Positions 34,532 to 43,292 of a DNA stretch of 64,000 nt are shown piece by piece. How positions within the stretch are numbered: the first letter of the stretch is position 1; every line of letters starts with the position of its first letter. The stretch is taken from contig CACYLW010000008.1 of assembly GCA_902775345.1 (NCBI GenBank), positions 80,012 through 144,011 on the forward strand. The letters are read 5' to 3'. The notes under the pieces are model-generated. The model ran no database searches and was not told where the DNA came from. It worked only from the letters and a program-made list of their open reading frames with translations. Made by a program: the position numbers and the translations under genes. The DNA is from an uncultured Eubacteriales bacterium. Its GTDB lineage: Bacteria; Bacillota; Clostridia; Peptostreptococcales; Anaerovoracaceae.

Positions 34532-34714
34532 TTATTTTGTCATTCCCTCTGCGATCTCGATTCCCTTGGTGAAAACGTCCCAGAAGTCGTATTTTAACTT
34601 TACCGGAATGTTCATGGTCAGATTTCCGAGAATAGGAAGACCATACTTGTTGAGGTATGCGACTGTTCCTGCAACTCCGCCGACGATAGCTGTACAAACT
34701 GCAAGTTTCTTCAT
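34532..34714 (-). CDS. Small hypothetical membrane-associated protein (60 aa)
   Basis: A 60-residue protein with a good AAGGAGAT site before ATG 34714. The N-terminal hydrophobic stretch after MKKLAVC (about residues 6-28, rich in Val/Ala/Gly) is followed by a polar, aromatic tail (KYDFWDVFTKGIEIAEGM). It could be a single-pass membrane protein or secreted peptide. An alternative ORF in another frame (34512-34697) lacks a ribosome site and was not chosen. Confidence 0.55.
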   Translation of the reverse strand: MKKLAVCTAIVGGVAGTVAYLNKYGLPILGNLTMNIPVKLKYDFWDVFTKGIEIAEGMTK

Positions 34715-34801
34715 TTTTTGATCTCCTTCGTTCAGAACATTAAAGTTGTTAGTTTTTTTATACCACGCATCAGAGGATAATACAACCCGAGCTCTGCCCT
34801 G

Positions 34802-35137
34802 TTAATATTCCCTGTTTTCCTCTCCCCATATACACAACTGGTCAAGAACTGTCATCAGCGATTTTCCTCTCCCGCTTAAACTGTACTCTACCTTAGGGGG
34901 TATCTGCGGATATTCCGTTCTGATGATCAGATGGTCGGCTTCCAGCTCCTTAAGATTGGAACTCAATGTCTTATCCGAAATGTTTTTCAGATACCGTTTC
35001 AGTTCATTGAACCTTACAACACCATATTCCATAAGGCAATACAGTATTACCATCTTATGCTTTCCGGAAATCAGGGAAAGGGTATAGCTGAAACCCGTAT
35101 CCTCAAAATTTGCATTCTCAATATATTTCGTTATCAT
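34802..35137 (-). CDS. HxlR-family transcriptional regulator
   Basis: A 111-residue winged-helix regulator of the HxlR/MarR-like group: LISGKHKMVILYCLMEYGVVRFNELKRYLKNISDKTLSSNLKELEADHLI is the wing-helix core, and IPPKVEYSLSGRGKSL is the typical second half. Divergent from a flavin reductase gene, which it likely controls, as is common for HxlR proteins responding to redox or aldehyde stress. GAGG lies 7 nt before the ATG. A direct repeat CAGTAC occurs twice in the 123-nt intergenic region and may be its site. Confidence 0.88.
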   Translation of the reverse strand: MITKYIENANFEDTGFSYTLSLISGKHKMVILYCLMEYGVVRFNELKRYLKNISDKTLSSNLKELEADHLIIRTEYPQIPPKVEYSLSGRGKSLMTVLDQLCIWGEENREY

Positions 35138-35260
35138 ACGCTTTCCTCAAGGACAGTACCTTTCATAAATATCAGTACTTGAATATTCTTCCTGCATGGT
35201 TAGAATTTTATTCGGGAACTATATCCCTGTCAATCCAGTCAAAGAAAAGAGGTACTCAGA

Positions 35261-35824
35261 ATGAGAAGAAAGCTCAATATAACGGAAGGTATTTTCCCTA
35301 TGCCTGTCCTGATGATCGCAACATATAACGAAGACGGAAGCATCAATGTAATGAACGCCGCGTGGGGAACGATGCAGGAGAGAGGAAATGTAGCTCTGAA
35401 GCTGTCAGAGTCCCATAAGACGGTAAAGAATATCAAGGCCAGAGGCGCGTTTACCGTGAGCATAGCAGATGCAGACCATCTGGTCGAAGCTGATTATTTT
35501 GGCGTTGAATCCGGAAACAAAGTCTCTGACAAGTTTGCCCGAAGCGGCCTCACCGCATGCAAAGCCGAAACCGTCGATGCCCCTGTGATCAATGAATTTC
35601 CGCTTTGTCTTGAATGTGAATTCATTGAATACCAGAATAATGAGTACGGATGCGGTGTCATCGGCAAAGTCGTGAACGTCACTGCCGATGAAAGTGTGCT
35701 GGTCGATGGAAAGCTTGATATGTCTCTTGTCAATGCAATCGCATTTGATCCGTATACGCACGGATACTACAAAGTGACCGAGCGGGTCGGCGAAGCATTC
35801 AAAGACGGTCTTAAGTTGAAATAG
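35261..35824 (+). CDS. Flavin reductase-like FMN-binding protein
   Basis: A 187-residue protein with the flavin reductase-like fold. PMPVLMIATYNEDGSINVMNAAWGTMQ near the N-terminus is the FMN/FAD-binding start, and KTVKNIKARGAFTVSIADADHL follows. It probably reduces or binds FMN in the cytoplasm, with NAD(P)H as donor. Divergent HxlR regulator upstream, strong terminator downstream. An AGAGG site precedes the ATG. Confidence 0.87.
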   Translation: MRRKLNITEGIFPMPVLMIATYNEDGSINVMNAAWGTMQERGNVALKLSESHKTVKNIKARGAFTVSIADADHLVEADYFGVESGNKVSDKFARSGLTACKAETVDAPVINEFPLCLECEFIEYQNNEYGCGVIGKVVNVTADESVLVDGKLDMSLVNAIAFDPYTHGYYKVTERVGEAFKDGLKLK

Positions 35825-35865
35825 CCCCGTAATTCAACAATGGTCCTCCATATTTGATAAAAAGC

Positions 35866-35900
35866 GGCTCTGAGATGGTATTCATCTCAGAGCCCTTTTT
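35866..35900 (+). terminator. Terminator after the flavin reductase gene
   Basis: A perfect 12-bp stem (35866-35877 with 35883-35894) around GTATT, then CTTTTT. It also sits at the end of the convergent lipoprotein gene. Confidence 0.88.
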
Positions 35901-35917
35901 CAGCGGTATTTGCCTGC

Positions 35918-36403
35918 TTATTCAACTGCGAGAGTGATTTTCACGTTGTTGGAACCAAGCAGTTCCTCAAGTTCGCTCTCACTCAGGTTTTCGATTTGGC
36001 CAAGCCTGGTGTAAGACCATGAGTTACTGCCGTAAAAAACAACCATATTGCTCCCTGAGTACAGTACAATGTCACCCGGCTTTGTTGTGATATTTACATC
36101 ACTGTTCGGAAGAGTCGTTCCGATCGATCCCACCTGTTCAAATCCTCCGTACATCGAAGTGTCTATCACAAGCGGCGACTCCGAAGCCAGTTCCGCAAGA
36201 GCTTTGACGGACTCGTTATTCTCCCATGTAACCTCTACCTTTTCATCATTTATCATCATAGTAATGGATCTCATCTCTGCACTCTCCTCTGCATTTTCTG
36301 TCTTCTGCTCCGGCGAATGACCTTGCCGGACCTCATCCTTACCGGCGCACGAAGTCAGAACGCTCAGCGTTATTACCAGCATTATGATCAGCGCTTTTTT
36401 CAT
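35918..36403 (-). CDS. Lipoprotein with cyclophilin-like domain
   Basis: A 161-residue secreted lipoprotein. The signal peptide ends in the lipobox LTSC (Cys near residue 19), an acidic linker follows, and the remaining ~115 residues form a cyclophilin-like fold: ITMMINDEKVEVTWENNESVKALAELA, TTLPNSDVNITTKPGDIVLYSGSNMVVFYG and LGQIENLSESELEELL. Related family members are found next to hydrolases and flavodoxins; prolyl isomerase activity is not certain. It follows the alpha/beta hydrolase gene by 19 nt. Confidence 0.83.
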   Translation of the reverse strand: MKKALIIMLVITLSVLTSCAGKDEVRQGHSPEQKTENAEESAEMRSITMMINDEKVEVTWENNESVKALAELASESPLVIDTSMYGGFEQVGSIGTTLPNSDVNITTKPGDIVLYSGSNMVVFYGSNSWSYTRLGQIENLSESELEELLGSNNVKITLAVE

Positions 36404-36422
36404 TTCTGATCACTCCACTGAT

Positions 36423-37421
36423 TTACAGGTATTTTTCCAAGAACGCCTGCAGTCTGTCGAAAGGAATCGCACCATTCTCACCCCCATCGTAGAGGTCAGT
36501 ATGGACAGCGCCTTCGATCACGAGGAATTCTTTATTATCGGCATACTTATTACCGTTTACCATATTATCAAAAGCGTCCTTGCCAAAGTAGAAGGAGTGT
36601 GCCTTATCTCCATGCATCACCATTACCGCGCTTCTGATCTCGTTGGAGTACTTCAGGATCGGCTGATTCATGAACGACTCGCATCCGATGACATTCCATC
36701 CGCCGTTCGAATTGAGCGATCTTGCGTGATAACCCCTGTCAGTCTTGTAGTATGAGTGGTAATCCTTGACAAAGTATGGTGCGTCATCCGGCAGCGAATC
36801 GATGACACCTCCACCGAGTGCATACTCTCCGGCTCTGAGGTCCGCAAGTCTCTGTGCGCACATTGCAGCTCTATGGGCATAGCGCTGCTCTTCACTGTCT
36901 TCAGAGTCAAAATAACCATTTGCGTTTACTCTTGTCATGTCATACATGGTTGAAGCGACTGTGGCCTTGATCCTGGTGTCAAGCGCTGCTGCATTGATCG
37001 CCATTCCGCCCCATCCGCAGATCCCGATGATGCCGATGCGGTCCGGATCGACCTTTTCATTAAGAGACAGGAAGTCCACTGCAGCCATGAAGTCTTCGGT
37101 ATTGATGTCAGGTGACGCCATGAATCTCGGCTGTCCTCCGCTTTCACCTGTAAAGGACGGGTCAAAGGCAACAGTGAGAAAACCTCTCTCTGCCATTGTC
37201 TGCGCGTAGAGGCCCGAGCATTGCTCCTTGACAGCGCCGAATGGTCCGCTGACTGCGATCGCAGGGAGCTTGCCCTCAGCATCCTTCGGCACATACATGT
37301 CTGCGGCAAGCGTGATGCCATAGCGATTCACGAATGTCACCTTACAGTGATCCACCTTGTCGCTCTTAGCAAAAGTCTTGTCCCATTCCTGTACCATTTT
37401 GAGTTCTTCTTTAATGATCAT
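36423..37421 (-). CDS. Alpha/beta hydrolase (YcjY/dienelactone-hydrolase-like)
   Basis: A 332-residue alpha/beta hydrolase. The start MIIKEELKMVQEWDKTFAKS is followed by YGITLAADMYVPKDAEGKLPAIAVSGPFGAVKEQ, an expected oxyanion region; GIIGICGWGGMAINAAA contains the nucleophile elbow with Cys in place of Ser (G-I-C-G-W-G-G). The catalytic His is probably in VHTDLYD. ATG 37421 has a GGGAG site. It is probably an esterase-like enzyme cotranscribed with the lipoprotein and regulated by the divergent LysR gene. Confidence 0.82.
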   Translation of the reverse strand: MIIKEELKMVQEWDKTFAKSDKVDHCKVTFVNRYGITLAADMYVPKDAEGKLPAIAVSGPFGAVKEQCSGLYAQTMAERGFLTVAFDPSFTGESGGQPRFMASPDINTEDFMAAVDFLSLNEKVDPDRIGIIGICGWGGMAINAAALDTRIKATVASTMYDMTRVNANGYFDSEDSEEQRYAHRAAMCAQRLADLRAGEYALGGGVIDSLPDDAPYFVKDYHSYYKTDRGYHARSLNSNGGWNVIGCESFMNQPILKYSNEIRSAVMVMHGDKAHSFYFGKDAFDNMVNGNKYADNKEFLVIEGAVHTDLYDGGENGAIPFDRLQAFLEKYL

Positions 37422-37449
37422 TTCCGTTCTCCCTTTCATATCTCTGTTA

Positions 37450-37674
37450 TCATCTGTTGTTTTCTGCTGTTCTTATGAGGTGATCCATGCAGTCTACTTT
37501 TCGCTGATTTCTGTGAAGCTCTTCTATCAGATCGCATCTGCACCTGCGAAGGCATTTTACGATCTCATCATCATGTCCCGCTTCATGCAGATGGCGGACT
37601 CTCTCGATATCCGCGCGGCTGCATCCTGCATCCCCCATATTTGTTACTATTTTTTCGATTTCAATGTTCTTCAT
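37450..37674 (-). CDS. Small hypothetical helical protein (74 aa)
   Basis: A 74-residue charged, all-helical protein with a conserved-looking CRCDLIEELHRNQRKVDC core. It may bind a metal or cofactor through its four cysteines (residues ~18, 41, 47 and 63), but I cannot name the family with confidence. It lies between the divergent LysR regulator and the hydrolase gene, which starts 29 nt downstream, so it is likely part of the same regulated operon. Confidence 0.6.
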   Translation of the reverse strand: MKNIEIEKIVTNMGDAGCSRADIERVRHLHEAGHDDEIVKCLRRCRCDLIEELHRNQRKVDCMDHLIRTAENNR

Positions 37675-37691
37675 GCCTGTATACTAATTGA

Positions 37692-37736
37692 TTGCTTTGA
37701 TATTCGCTAATGGTTATAATGAATATCATGATATTC
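37692..37736 (+). promoter_or_regulatory. LysR promoter and palindromic operator
   Basis: TTGCTT (37692-37697), 17 nt, TATAAT (37715-37720), immediately followed by the perfect 16-bp palindrome GAATATCATGATATTC (37721-37736) over the transcription start. This is a good candidate for autoregulation by the LysR protein and for control of the divergent small-protein/hydrolase operon. Confidence 0.65.
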
Positions 37737-37768
37737 TATTTATGCATATCATTGAAGGGAGCATTGTC

Positions 37769-38650
37769 ATGGATATCCGCAACCTCAGATACTTCCTCGC
37801 AGTAGCAAGAGAAGAAAACATGACCAGGGCTGCTGAACTGCTGCATGTAACTCAGCCTACTCTGTCCAAGACGCTCAAAGCGCTCGAGGATGAGCTCGGG
37901 AAAAAACTGTTCACACGCAGGAGTTTCAGCATAAGGCTGACAGATGAAGGGATGCTTCTTCGCGACAGGGCCGAGGACCTTGTTTCGATGGCTGATAAGA
38001 TCGAGCAGGAATTCATGTCTCTCGACGAAGTGACCGGCGGAAATCTGTACTTCGGGCTGGCCGAATCGTATCAGATGCGTTACCTTGCACGTGAGATCCG
38101 CAGATTCAAGGCAGCATATCCGGGTCTGAATTACCATATTACAAGCGGCGATACCGAGCAGGTCACGGAAAAACTTGATAAGGGACTGCTCGACTTTGCC
38201 GTCATATGCAGCGAGCTTCCTGACAGCCGCAAATACAACTACATCACCTTTCCGGAAAAAGATATCTGGGGAGCTGTCATGCCAGCCTCGCATCCTCTTG
38301 CACTAAAAAAGGCCATCTCTGTCGATGACCTTATCGGTGAACCTTTATTCTGTTCAGAGCAGAGCTGGCAGCGTGAAATAAGTGAATGGGCTGATGGCAG
38401 GATCGCTGAACTCAGCCTTGAGGGTTCTTTCCGTCTTTCGTATAACGGCTCGATGTTTGCCCTTGAAGGATTGGGCGTACTGCTGACGTTCGAGCATCTT
38501 GTCGATTGTTCTGAAGGCAGCGGACTGGTATTCAGACCGCTCCATCCTGTCAAGGAATCGAGCTTCTATCTCATATGGAGCAAATATCAGACGTTCACAC
38601 CGATAGCCGAAAGATTCCTTTCCCAGATAACCCGGTCTTTTTCAGAATGA
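37769..38650 (+). CDS. LysR-family transcriptional regulator
   Basis: A 293-residue LysR regulator. The N-terminal winged HTH is MDIRNLRYFLAVAREENMTRAAELLHVTQPTLSKTLKALEDELGKKLFTR; the rest is a substrate-binding-like effector domain (YNYITFPEKDIWGAVMPASHPLALKK). I use ATG 37769, preceded by GAAGGGAG, since the longer open frame overlaps the operator. The divergent partner is the small-protein/hydrolase operon. Confidence 0.92.
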   Translation: MDIRNLRYFLAVAREENMTRAAELLHVTQPTLSKTLKALEDELGKKLFTRRSFSIRLTDEGMLLRDRAEDLVSMADKIEQEFMSLDEVTGGNLYFGLAESYQMRYLAREIRRFKAAYPGLNYHITSGDTEQVTEKLDKGLLDFAVICSELPDSRKYNYITFPEKDIWGAVMPASHPLALKKAISVDDLIGEPLFCSEQSWQREISEWADGRIAELSLEGSFRLSYNGSMFALEGLGVLLTFEHLVDCSEGSGLVFRPLHPVKESSFYLIWSKYQTFTPIAERFLSQITRSFSE

Positions 38651-38674
38651 CCCGTGACCGCGCATGCAGGCTTC

Positions 38675-39631
38675 TTATTGTAAGCCTCTCGACCGGAGCT
38701 CCTCAGCGATCGCTGCGTACCGGGGAGTCTTTACTCCATGCTTCTCTCCCAGCCTGACCACTTCATATATGAGTCCATCGACTTCCGACGGTCTCCCTGC
38801 TGCTACATCCTTTTGCATGGATGTAGTAATGCCCGGATCGCTCTCGTCGGTTATCCTTAAATTCTCCGGCAATATGTCCTCTCCGAACCCTATGCCCATG
38901 GCATCTGCCAGATCAGAGATCTCAACGACCAGTTCCGAAAAGCAGTCTCTTATCTCTCCGGGCTCATGTACGGCTCCGACAGTAGTATTGTAATACAGCC
39001 CTGTTGCGCCCTGCGGAGATACGAAAGAGAACTTGCGCAGCGCATCCCTTTCGATATTATCTGATACAATGCCTGTAATACCGCAAAACTCAAGGTCTGA
39101 CCTGATTTTATCCAGTTTTTCAGCCAGTTTGTCTTCAAGCTCCTTCTGGTCCCTTCTGAGCCCGAATACAACGCGGAATATGGTTCCGCTCATCCAGATG
39201 AGACCCGGTTCCCTGAGCTCCGTCCAAATGTAAATGCATCCATCAAGGACCGTGATTCCCGGCAGGTACTTCTGCATCCTTCCGCCGGTGCCGAAAACGT
39301 TGAGGATAGGTATGACTATGGTATCCGGGCCGGCAACCTTTCTGATGAACGGAATCGTTCCTTCGACGGAATAGCCCTTGACGCAGACAAATATAACATC
39401 AGGTTTCTGATCTGACGGGCAGTCATCCATGCTGCATGCCCTGACCGGATATACTGTGAATTCCTCATCCGGCCGGTGCAGCCTCAGACCGTTTGCCAGC
39501 ATTGCCTCAAGCTGCCTTCCGCGCGCTATAAATGTAACGTCATTTCCGCCATGAGCAAGGTGAGCGCCGATAGCGCCTCCCGTGCCTCCTGTACCAATGA
39601 TCATATATTTAAGGTTATTATCAATACTCAT
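38675..39631 (-). CDS. Ketopantoate reductase family protein (PanE/ApbA-like)
   Basis: A 318-residue NADPH-dependent reductase of the ketopantoate reductase family. MIIGTGGTGGAIGAHLAHGGNDVTFIARGRQ is the Rossmann motif (GxGxxG), VFVCVKGYSVEGTIPFI and a later lysine-containing helix (NIERDALRKFSFVSPQGATGLYY) match the family. The C-terminal domain ends EVDGLIYEVVRLGEKHGVKTPRYAAIAEELRSR, very typical. In the absence of other pantothenate genes it may act on another 2-keto acid. Confidence 0.87.
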   Translation of the reverse strand: MSIDNNLKYMIIGTGGTGGAIGAHLAHGGNDVTFIARGRQLEAMLANGLRLHRPDEEFTVYPVRACSMDDCPSDQKPDVIFVCVKGYSVEGTIPFIRKVAGPDTIVIPILNVFGTGGRMQKYLPGITVLDGCIYIWTELREPGLIWMSGTIFRVVFGLRRDQKELEDKLAEKLDKIRSDLEFCGITGIVSDNIERDALRKFSFVSPQGATGLYYNTTVGAVHEPGEIRDCFSELVVEISDLADAMGIGFGEDILPENLRITDESDPGITTSMQKDVAAGRPSEVDGLIYEVVRLGEKHGVKTPRYAAIAEELRSRGLQ

Positions 39632-39661
39632 GAATAGTCTCCAGTCATTGTCATGCCATGC

Positions 39662-40225
39662 TTACATTCCAAGAACAATACCCACCACAGCTGAAAAAGC
39701 TATAAAGAAGATCGGGTGGACCCTTTTGAGCGGTGTATATGAGAAGCATATAAACACGACTGCAGCCAGTATGATCGCAGGCCAGTAAAACATCTGCGTA
39801 CTGCCGTTATCCACCGCGTGATTCATTAAAGCTATCTCTGCAACCTGAAGAAGCGCCGCTGTTATAAGCGCCACTGACGCGGCTCTGAGGCCATAAAAGA
39901 CCGCGTCCACGATCCTGGACTCCCGGAATCTGTTAAGAAATCCGGCAACGATCAGGATGATTATCAGTGACGGGAACACCAGTCCCAGCGTAGATACTAT
40001 CCCTCCGGGCACCCCTGCTGCGGTATAGCCTGCATATGTAGCCATATTGACACCGACCGGTCCCGGTGTAGACTCGGAAACAGCGATCATGTCTGCGAGC
40101 TGTCCTGAAGTGAACCACCCGGTCCTGCTCCCAAGATCACTCAGAAACGGGATAGTAGCCAGTCCGCCTCCGACGGCAAACAACCCGACTTTACAGAATT
40201 CAAAGAAAAGGCGTATGTAGATCAT
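39662..40225 (-). CDS. Chromate transporter half (ChrA family, second subunit)
   Basis: A 187-residue membrane protein with about five helices, carrying the ChrA half signature FCKVGLFAVGGGLATIPFLSDL and SESTPGPVGVNMATYAGYTAAGVPGGIVSTLG. Two such half-size genes together make a split transporter, here with the 200-residue partner upstream (4-nt overlap). Such short ChrA pairs move anions; chromate itself is not proven. Its end is followed by the ketopantoate-reductase-like gene. Confidence 0.87.
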   Translation of the reverse strand: MIYIRLFFEFCKVGLFAVGGGLATIPFLSDLGSRTGWFTSGQLADMIAVSESTPGPVGVNMATYAGYTAAGVPGGIVSTLGLVFPSLIIILIVAGFLNRFRESRIVDAVFYGLRAASVALITAALLQVAEIALMNHAVDNGSTQMFYWPAIILAAVVFICFSYTPLKRVHPIFFIAFSAVVGIVLGM

Positions 40226-40824
40226 TCTTCAGCGCCTCCTTTCTTTGAACGGCGCATGCTTTTTATCAGCAGTCCTGACAAGCCGGAAATGATAACAAGG
40301 AACACAGGTGAGGTTACGATACCCCACACATGTGAGAGCCTTTCAGGGGCAGCCAGGAAATTGCCCGCGGCAGCAAGCGCAAGGACTACTATATAAATTA
40401 TCCTTGTAGGCCAGTCCTTTACGGACCCCTTGAACAGTTTGATCACACTCGCAAGGATAAGAGCCGTGACGCATGCGCGAACACCGTTGAAGGCATGAGC
40501 GACGGCCATACTGTCCATGAAGCCGCTCAGAAACGCCGCTATGATCAGGATGAGTATGGTCGGGATGGTCACCACGCCAAGTGTTGCCGCTATGCCTCCG
40601 GCGATCCCCGCCTGCTGCGAACCTATAAAAGTCGCTGTATTAACGGCTATTACACCCGGCGTACACTGCCCGACAGCATAATAATCAGTCAGCTGCTCAG
40701 TTGTTGCCCACTTTTTATTCTCAACTACCTCCCTCTGCAGTATAGGCAGCATTGCATATCCGCCGCCGAACATCATGCTCCCGATTTTTATGAAGGTAAG
40801 ATACAGATCGATCAATACATGCAT
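40222..40824 (-). CDS. Chromate transporter half (ChrA family, first subunit)
   Basis: A 200-residue membrane protein with the matching ChrA half: FIKIGSMMFGGGYAMLPILQREVVE, AVGQCTPGVIAVNTATFIGSQQAGIAGGIAATLG, then four further helices and a basic tail ending MRRSKKGGAEE. It overlaps the next ChrA half by 4 nt (ATGA-type). The pair probably acts as a heterodimer. Confidence 0.87.
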   Translation of the reverse strand: MHVLIDLYLTFIKIGSMMFGGGYAMLPILQREVVENKKWATTEQLTDYYAVGQCTPGVIAVNTATFIGSQQAGIAGGIAATLGVVTIPTILILIIAAFLSGFMDSMAVAHAFNGVRACVTALILASVIKLFKGSVKDWPTRIIYIVVLALAAAGNFLAAPERLSHVWGIVTSPVFLVIISGLSGLLIKSMRRSKKGGAEE

Positions 40825-40841
40825 GAAGTCTCTCTCCTACT

Positions 40842-41759
40842 CTATGAGTTAATATTCTGACGCCATTTCAATATGGCCATTGCGATTATGATTATATATC
40901 CGCATATACTCAGCGCATCCGGCATTTCGCTAAAAGCGATCAGTCCCCAGGCTGCAGTGAACAGGATATTTGTGTAGTCGTACACCGAGATTTCCTTTGC
41001 AGGCGCAAAAGTATATGCCGCGGTTATCGTCAGCTGCCCTCCCATCGCAGACATTCCCGCTCCCAGCAATATAAGAAGCTGAGTCAAAGTCATAGGGTGA
41101 AAGTCGAACAGCATAAAAGGAAGGCATACTATGCATGAGAAGAGCGAGAATACCATTATTATAACGGGACCCCGCTCGCCGCTTATTCCCAGTTTACGCA
41201 CGTATGTGTAGGCCGCTCCGGCTCCGAAGCCCGACAGCAGTCCCGCAAAAGCCGGAATGCTGGCGATGCCCGCCGTCGGCTTTATTACAAGCACCGCTCC
41301 GAAGAACGCGGCTGCTACGATCGCCCACTCTTTTTTTGTCGCCTTCTCCTTAAGAATGATTGCCGACATGATTATCGCAAAGAAAGGCGACATCTTATTA
41401 AGCACACTTGCGTCGGCTATCGTTATATGATCTATTGCCCAGAAATTAAGTATCACGCCCATCGTGCCGTAAAGCGAGCGGCGGATAAGGTCGGGCCAGC
41501 TTTCCTTTCTGATATAGAACTTTTCCGGCGTCCTCGAAAGTATGACGATGGCAAACAAAGCCGCTATCGCGTTTCTGAAGAAAGCCTTCTCCATCGTCGG
41601 CAGATCACCCGCCATTCTTACGAACAGCGACATCAGCGAAAAGAAAAAAGCTGACGCTATTATGCAGATTATTCCCTTTGTTTTATTATTCAATCTCTCT
41701 CCCGCGTTCAGTCGGTATTTTAAAACGTTCATGTTGCCTGATATATGATAATACCACAT
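40842..41759 (-). CDS. EamA/DMT-family transporter
   Basis: A 305-residue ten-helix transporter with two EamA repeats: IICIIASAFFFSLMSLFVRMAGDLPTMEKAFFRNAIAALFAIVIL at the N-terminus and the LKEKATKKEWAIVAAAFFGAVLVIKPTAG motif, then YDYTNILFTAAWGLIAFSEMPDALSICGYIIIIAMAI near the end. The start is uncertain: an internal TTG (41693) has a better GGAGAG site than the upstream ATGs. Likely an exporter of a small metabolite. Confidence 0.85.
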   Translation of the reverse strand: MWYYHISGNMNVLKYRLNAGERLNNKTKGIICIIASAFFFSLMSLFVRMAGDLPTMEKAFFRNAIAALFAIVILSRTPEKFYIRKESWPDLIRRSLYGTMGVILNFWAIDHITIADASVLNKMSPFFAIIMSAIILKEKATKKEWAIVAAAFFGAVLVIKPTAGIASIPAFAGLLSGFGAGAAYTYVRKLGISGERGPVIIMVFSLFSCIVCLPFMLFDFHPMTLTQLLILLGAGMSAMGGQLTITAAYTFAPAKEISVYDYTNILFTAAWGLIAFSEMPDALSICGYIIIIAMAILKWRQNINS

Positions 41760-41813
41760 AAAAAGGCTATTTCAGCCCCGTAGAACTCTGATCTTCCGGA
41801 AGAAGCAAAATAA

Positions 41814-41852
41814 GACTGAGGAAAAGCCGGTTTTCTCTCGGTTTCCTCAGTC
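41814..41852 (-). terminator. Terminator after the LPXTG remnant
   Basis: GACTGAGGAAA (41814-41824) pairs with TTTCCTCAGTC (41842-41852), then TTATTTTGC on the minus strand. It ends the transcript of the surface-protein remnant and/or insulates the transporter gene. Confidence 0.7.
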
Positions 41853-41871
41853 TCTGATTATTACTTATTAC

Positions 41872-42260
41872 CTATTTATTCCGGAAAACGTGCGGCCCGC
41901 TTATTCGTCTGCGCGCTATCATGAGTATCGCGCTGCCTGCTGTAAGTACAGAGCCACAGATATAGAACAGCAATGTGCCCGGACCTCCGGTATGCGGAAG
42001 AGACGCACCAGGCATATTCTTCACTGCAATGGTCGTGTTCTTGTCCTGCAGTTCTACGTCGGAATACGTTTTCTTTTTGCCATTCTTGTCGGTCAGAGTC
42101 ACTGCTCCGTCAGACACAGTGAAGTAAATGTCTTTCGTCAGTATGACGTATCCGGCAGGGGCTTTGGTTTCTGAAAGCTTATAGAAGCCATTCGACATAC
42201 CGGTCTCATCTGTCTTACGGACAGTGATTCCAAGAGGCGCGTTCTCAATGCTGATCTTTT
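41872..42260 (-). pseudogene. Remnant of an LPXTG-anchored SpaA/Cna-B-type surface protein
   Basis: The open frame from about 42260 encodes PLGITVRKTDETG, then a SpaA-type isopeptide (Cna-B) repeat end (GFYKLSETKAPAGYVILTKDIYFTVSDG), then a cell-wall anchor: LPHTG, a hydrophobic helix and a positively charged tail RRRISGPHVFRNK. Upstream the frame closes at a TAA (about 42263) and there is no signal peptide or ribosome site, so only the C-terminal end of a larger pilin-like or adhesin gene remains. It has a terminator behind it. Confidence 0.75.
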
Positions 42261-42387
42261 ATGACACGGTTCCCGGAACAGAAGTATACTTGTTAAGCTA
42301 GTTGCATTTTTAGTAAAACACAGCAATATATGCAGTTTATACTAAAGAAGGTCTTTTCGGGATAAGCTCCGATGCCTGCATTTTATA

Positions 42388-43272
42388 TTAGCTCACATAC
42401 TCTTTTGCTTTGCTGAAGCCTCTTCCGTGTACACTTGTCGCTCTTGTCATGATTACGAATGCGTCAGGATCGACTGAGTACACGATTTTTTCAAGACGAT
42501 ACAGTTCCTTAGGTGAAATAACACACAGCACGACATTCGTTTCATCACCGGTATATCCCTTTCTTCCGTGTAACATCGTCACACTCCGGTCAAGCCCGCT
42601 GCGTATTCTGTCCCTTATTTCATCAGGATCTGCGCTTACTATCTCGACTCTGGTTCTTGCAGCTCCGGCTGCCAGCAGTTTATCTAATGTAAGAGTGTAT
42701 ACAATCACAAGGACCACACCGTACAGGCAATTTTGCTTTTGTGTGAACAGCATCTGTCCGACAAGTATGACAAAGTCAAAAGCATACATGCTTACAGATA
42801 CAGGGATCCTGAGTGTTTTATTCAGGATCAGCGGAGGGATATCCATGCCTCCCGTGCTGGCTCCTACTCTGATCACGACAGCCAGTGCAAGCCCGATGCA
42901 CAGACCGCCGAACAATGCTGACAGCAGCAGATCATCTGTCAGCACGAAATCCCCCGCGGCCTTCTGTATGAGCGCCAGCATTGCCGGATAAGAAAATGTA
43001 CTTATAATAGTAGATATCGCGAATTTTCTTCCCAGTACGATGAGGCCGAGAGCAAACATGATGACATTGAAAACAGCAATAAATGTGGATATCTGCATTC
43101 CGGCAAAATGATTCATTATGATCGCTATACCCGTTGTGCCTCCGGTTATCAGACCTGTCGGCAAAATGAATAGTACGACTCCTGCAGCATAGATAGCGTT
43201 CCCGGCAACTATGATCGCCGCATCAATGATCGCATTACGGATTTTACTGTTGTTTCCCGTTGATTTTTCCAT
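42388..43272 (-). CDS. YitT-family membrane protein (DUF161/DUF2179)
   Basis: A 294-residue protein: five helices (about residues 15-200) with the YitT signature LPTGLITGGTTGIAIIMNHF and STGGMDIPPLI, then the C-terminal DUF2179 domain (VEIVSADPDEIRDRIRSGLDRSVTMLHGRKGYTGDETNVVLCVISPKELYRLEKIVYSVDPDAFVIM). Widespread in Firmicutes; the domain may bind a small ligand, but the transported substrate is not firmly known. AGGAG precedes the ATG. An intrinsic terminator sits in its leader, suggesting attenuation. Confidence 0.87.
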   Translation of the reverse strand: MEKSTGNNSKIRNAIIDAAIIVAGNAIYAAGVVLFILPTGLITGGTTGIAIIMNHFAGMQISTFIAVFNVIMFALGLIVLGRKFAISTIISTFSYPAMLALIQKAAGDFVLTDDLLLSALFGGLCIGLALAVVIRVGASTGGMDIPPLILNKTLRIPVSVSMYAFDFVILVGQMLFTQKQNCLYGVVLVIVYTLTLDKLLAAGAARTRVEIVSADPDEIRDRIRSGLDRSVTMLHGRKGYTGDETNVVLCVISPKELYRLEKIVYSVDPDAFVIMTRATSVHGRGFSKAKEYVS

Positions 43273-43292
43273 TGTTATCGATTCTCCTGTCG

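Noticed and set aside
34512-34697. Alternative small ORF overlapping 34532-34714
   Set aside because: Arg/Ser-rich composition, no ribosome site, whereas the chosen frame has AAGGAGAT before its ATG.
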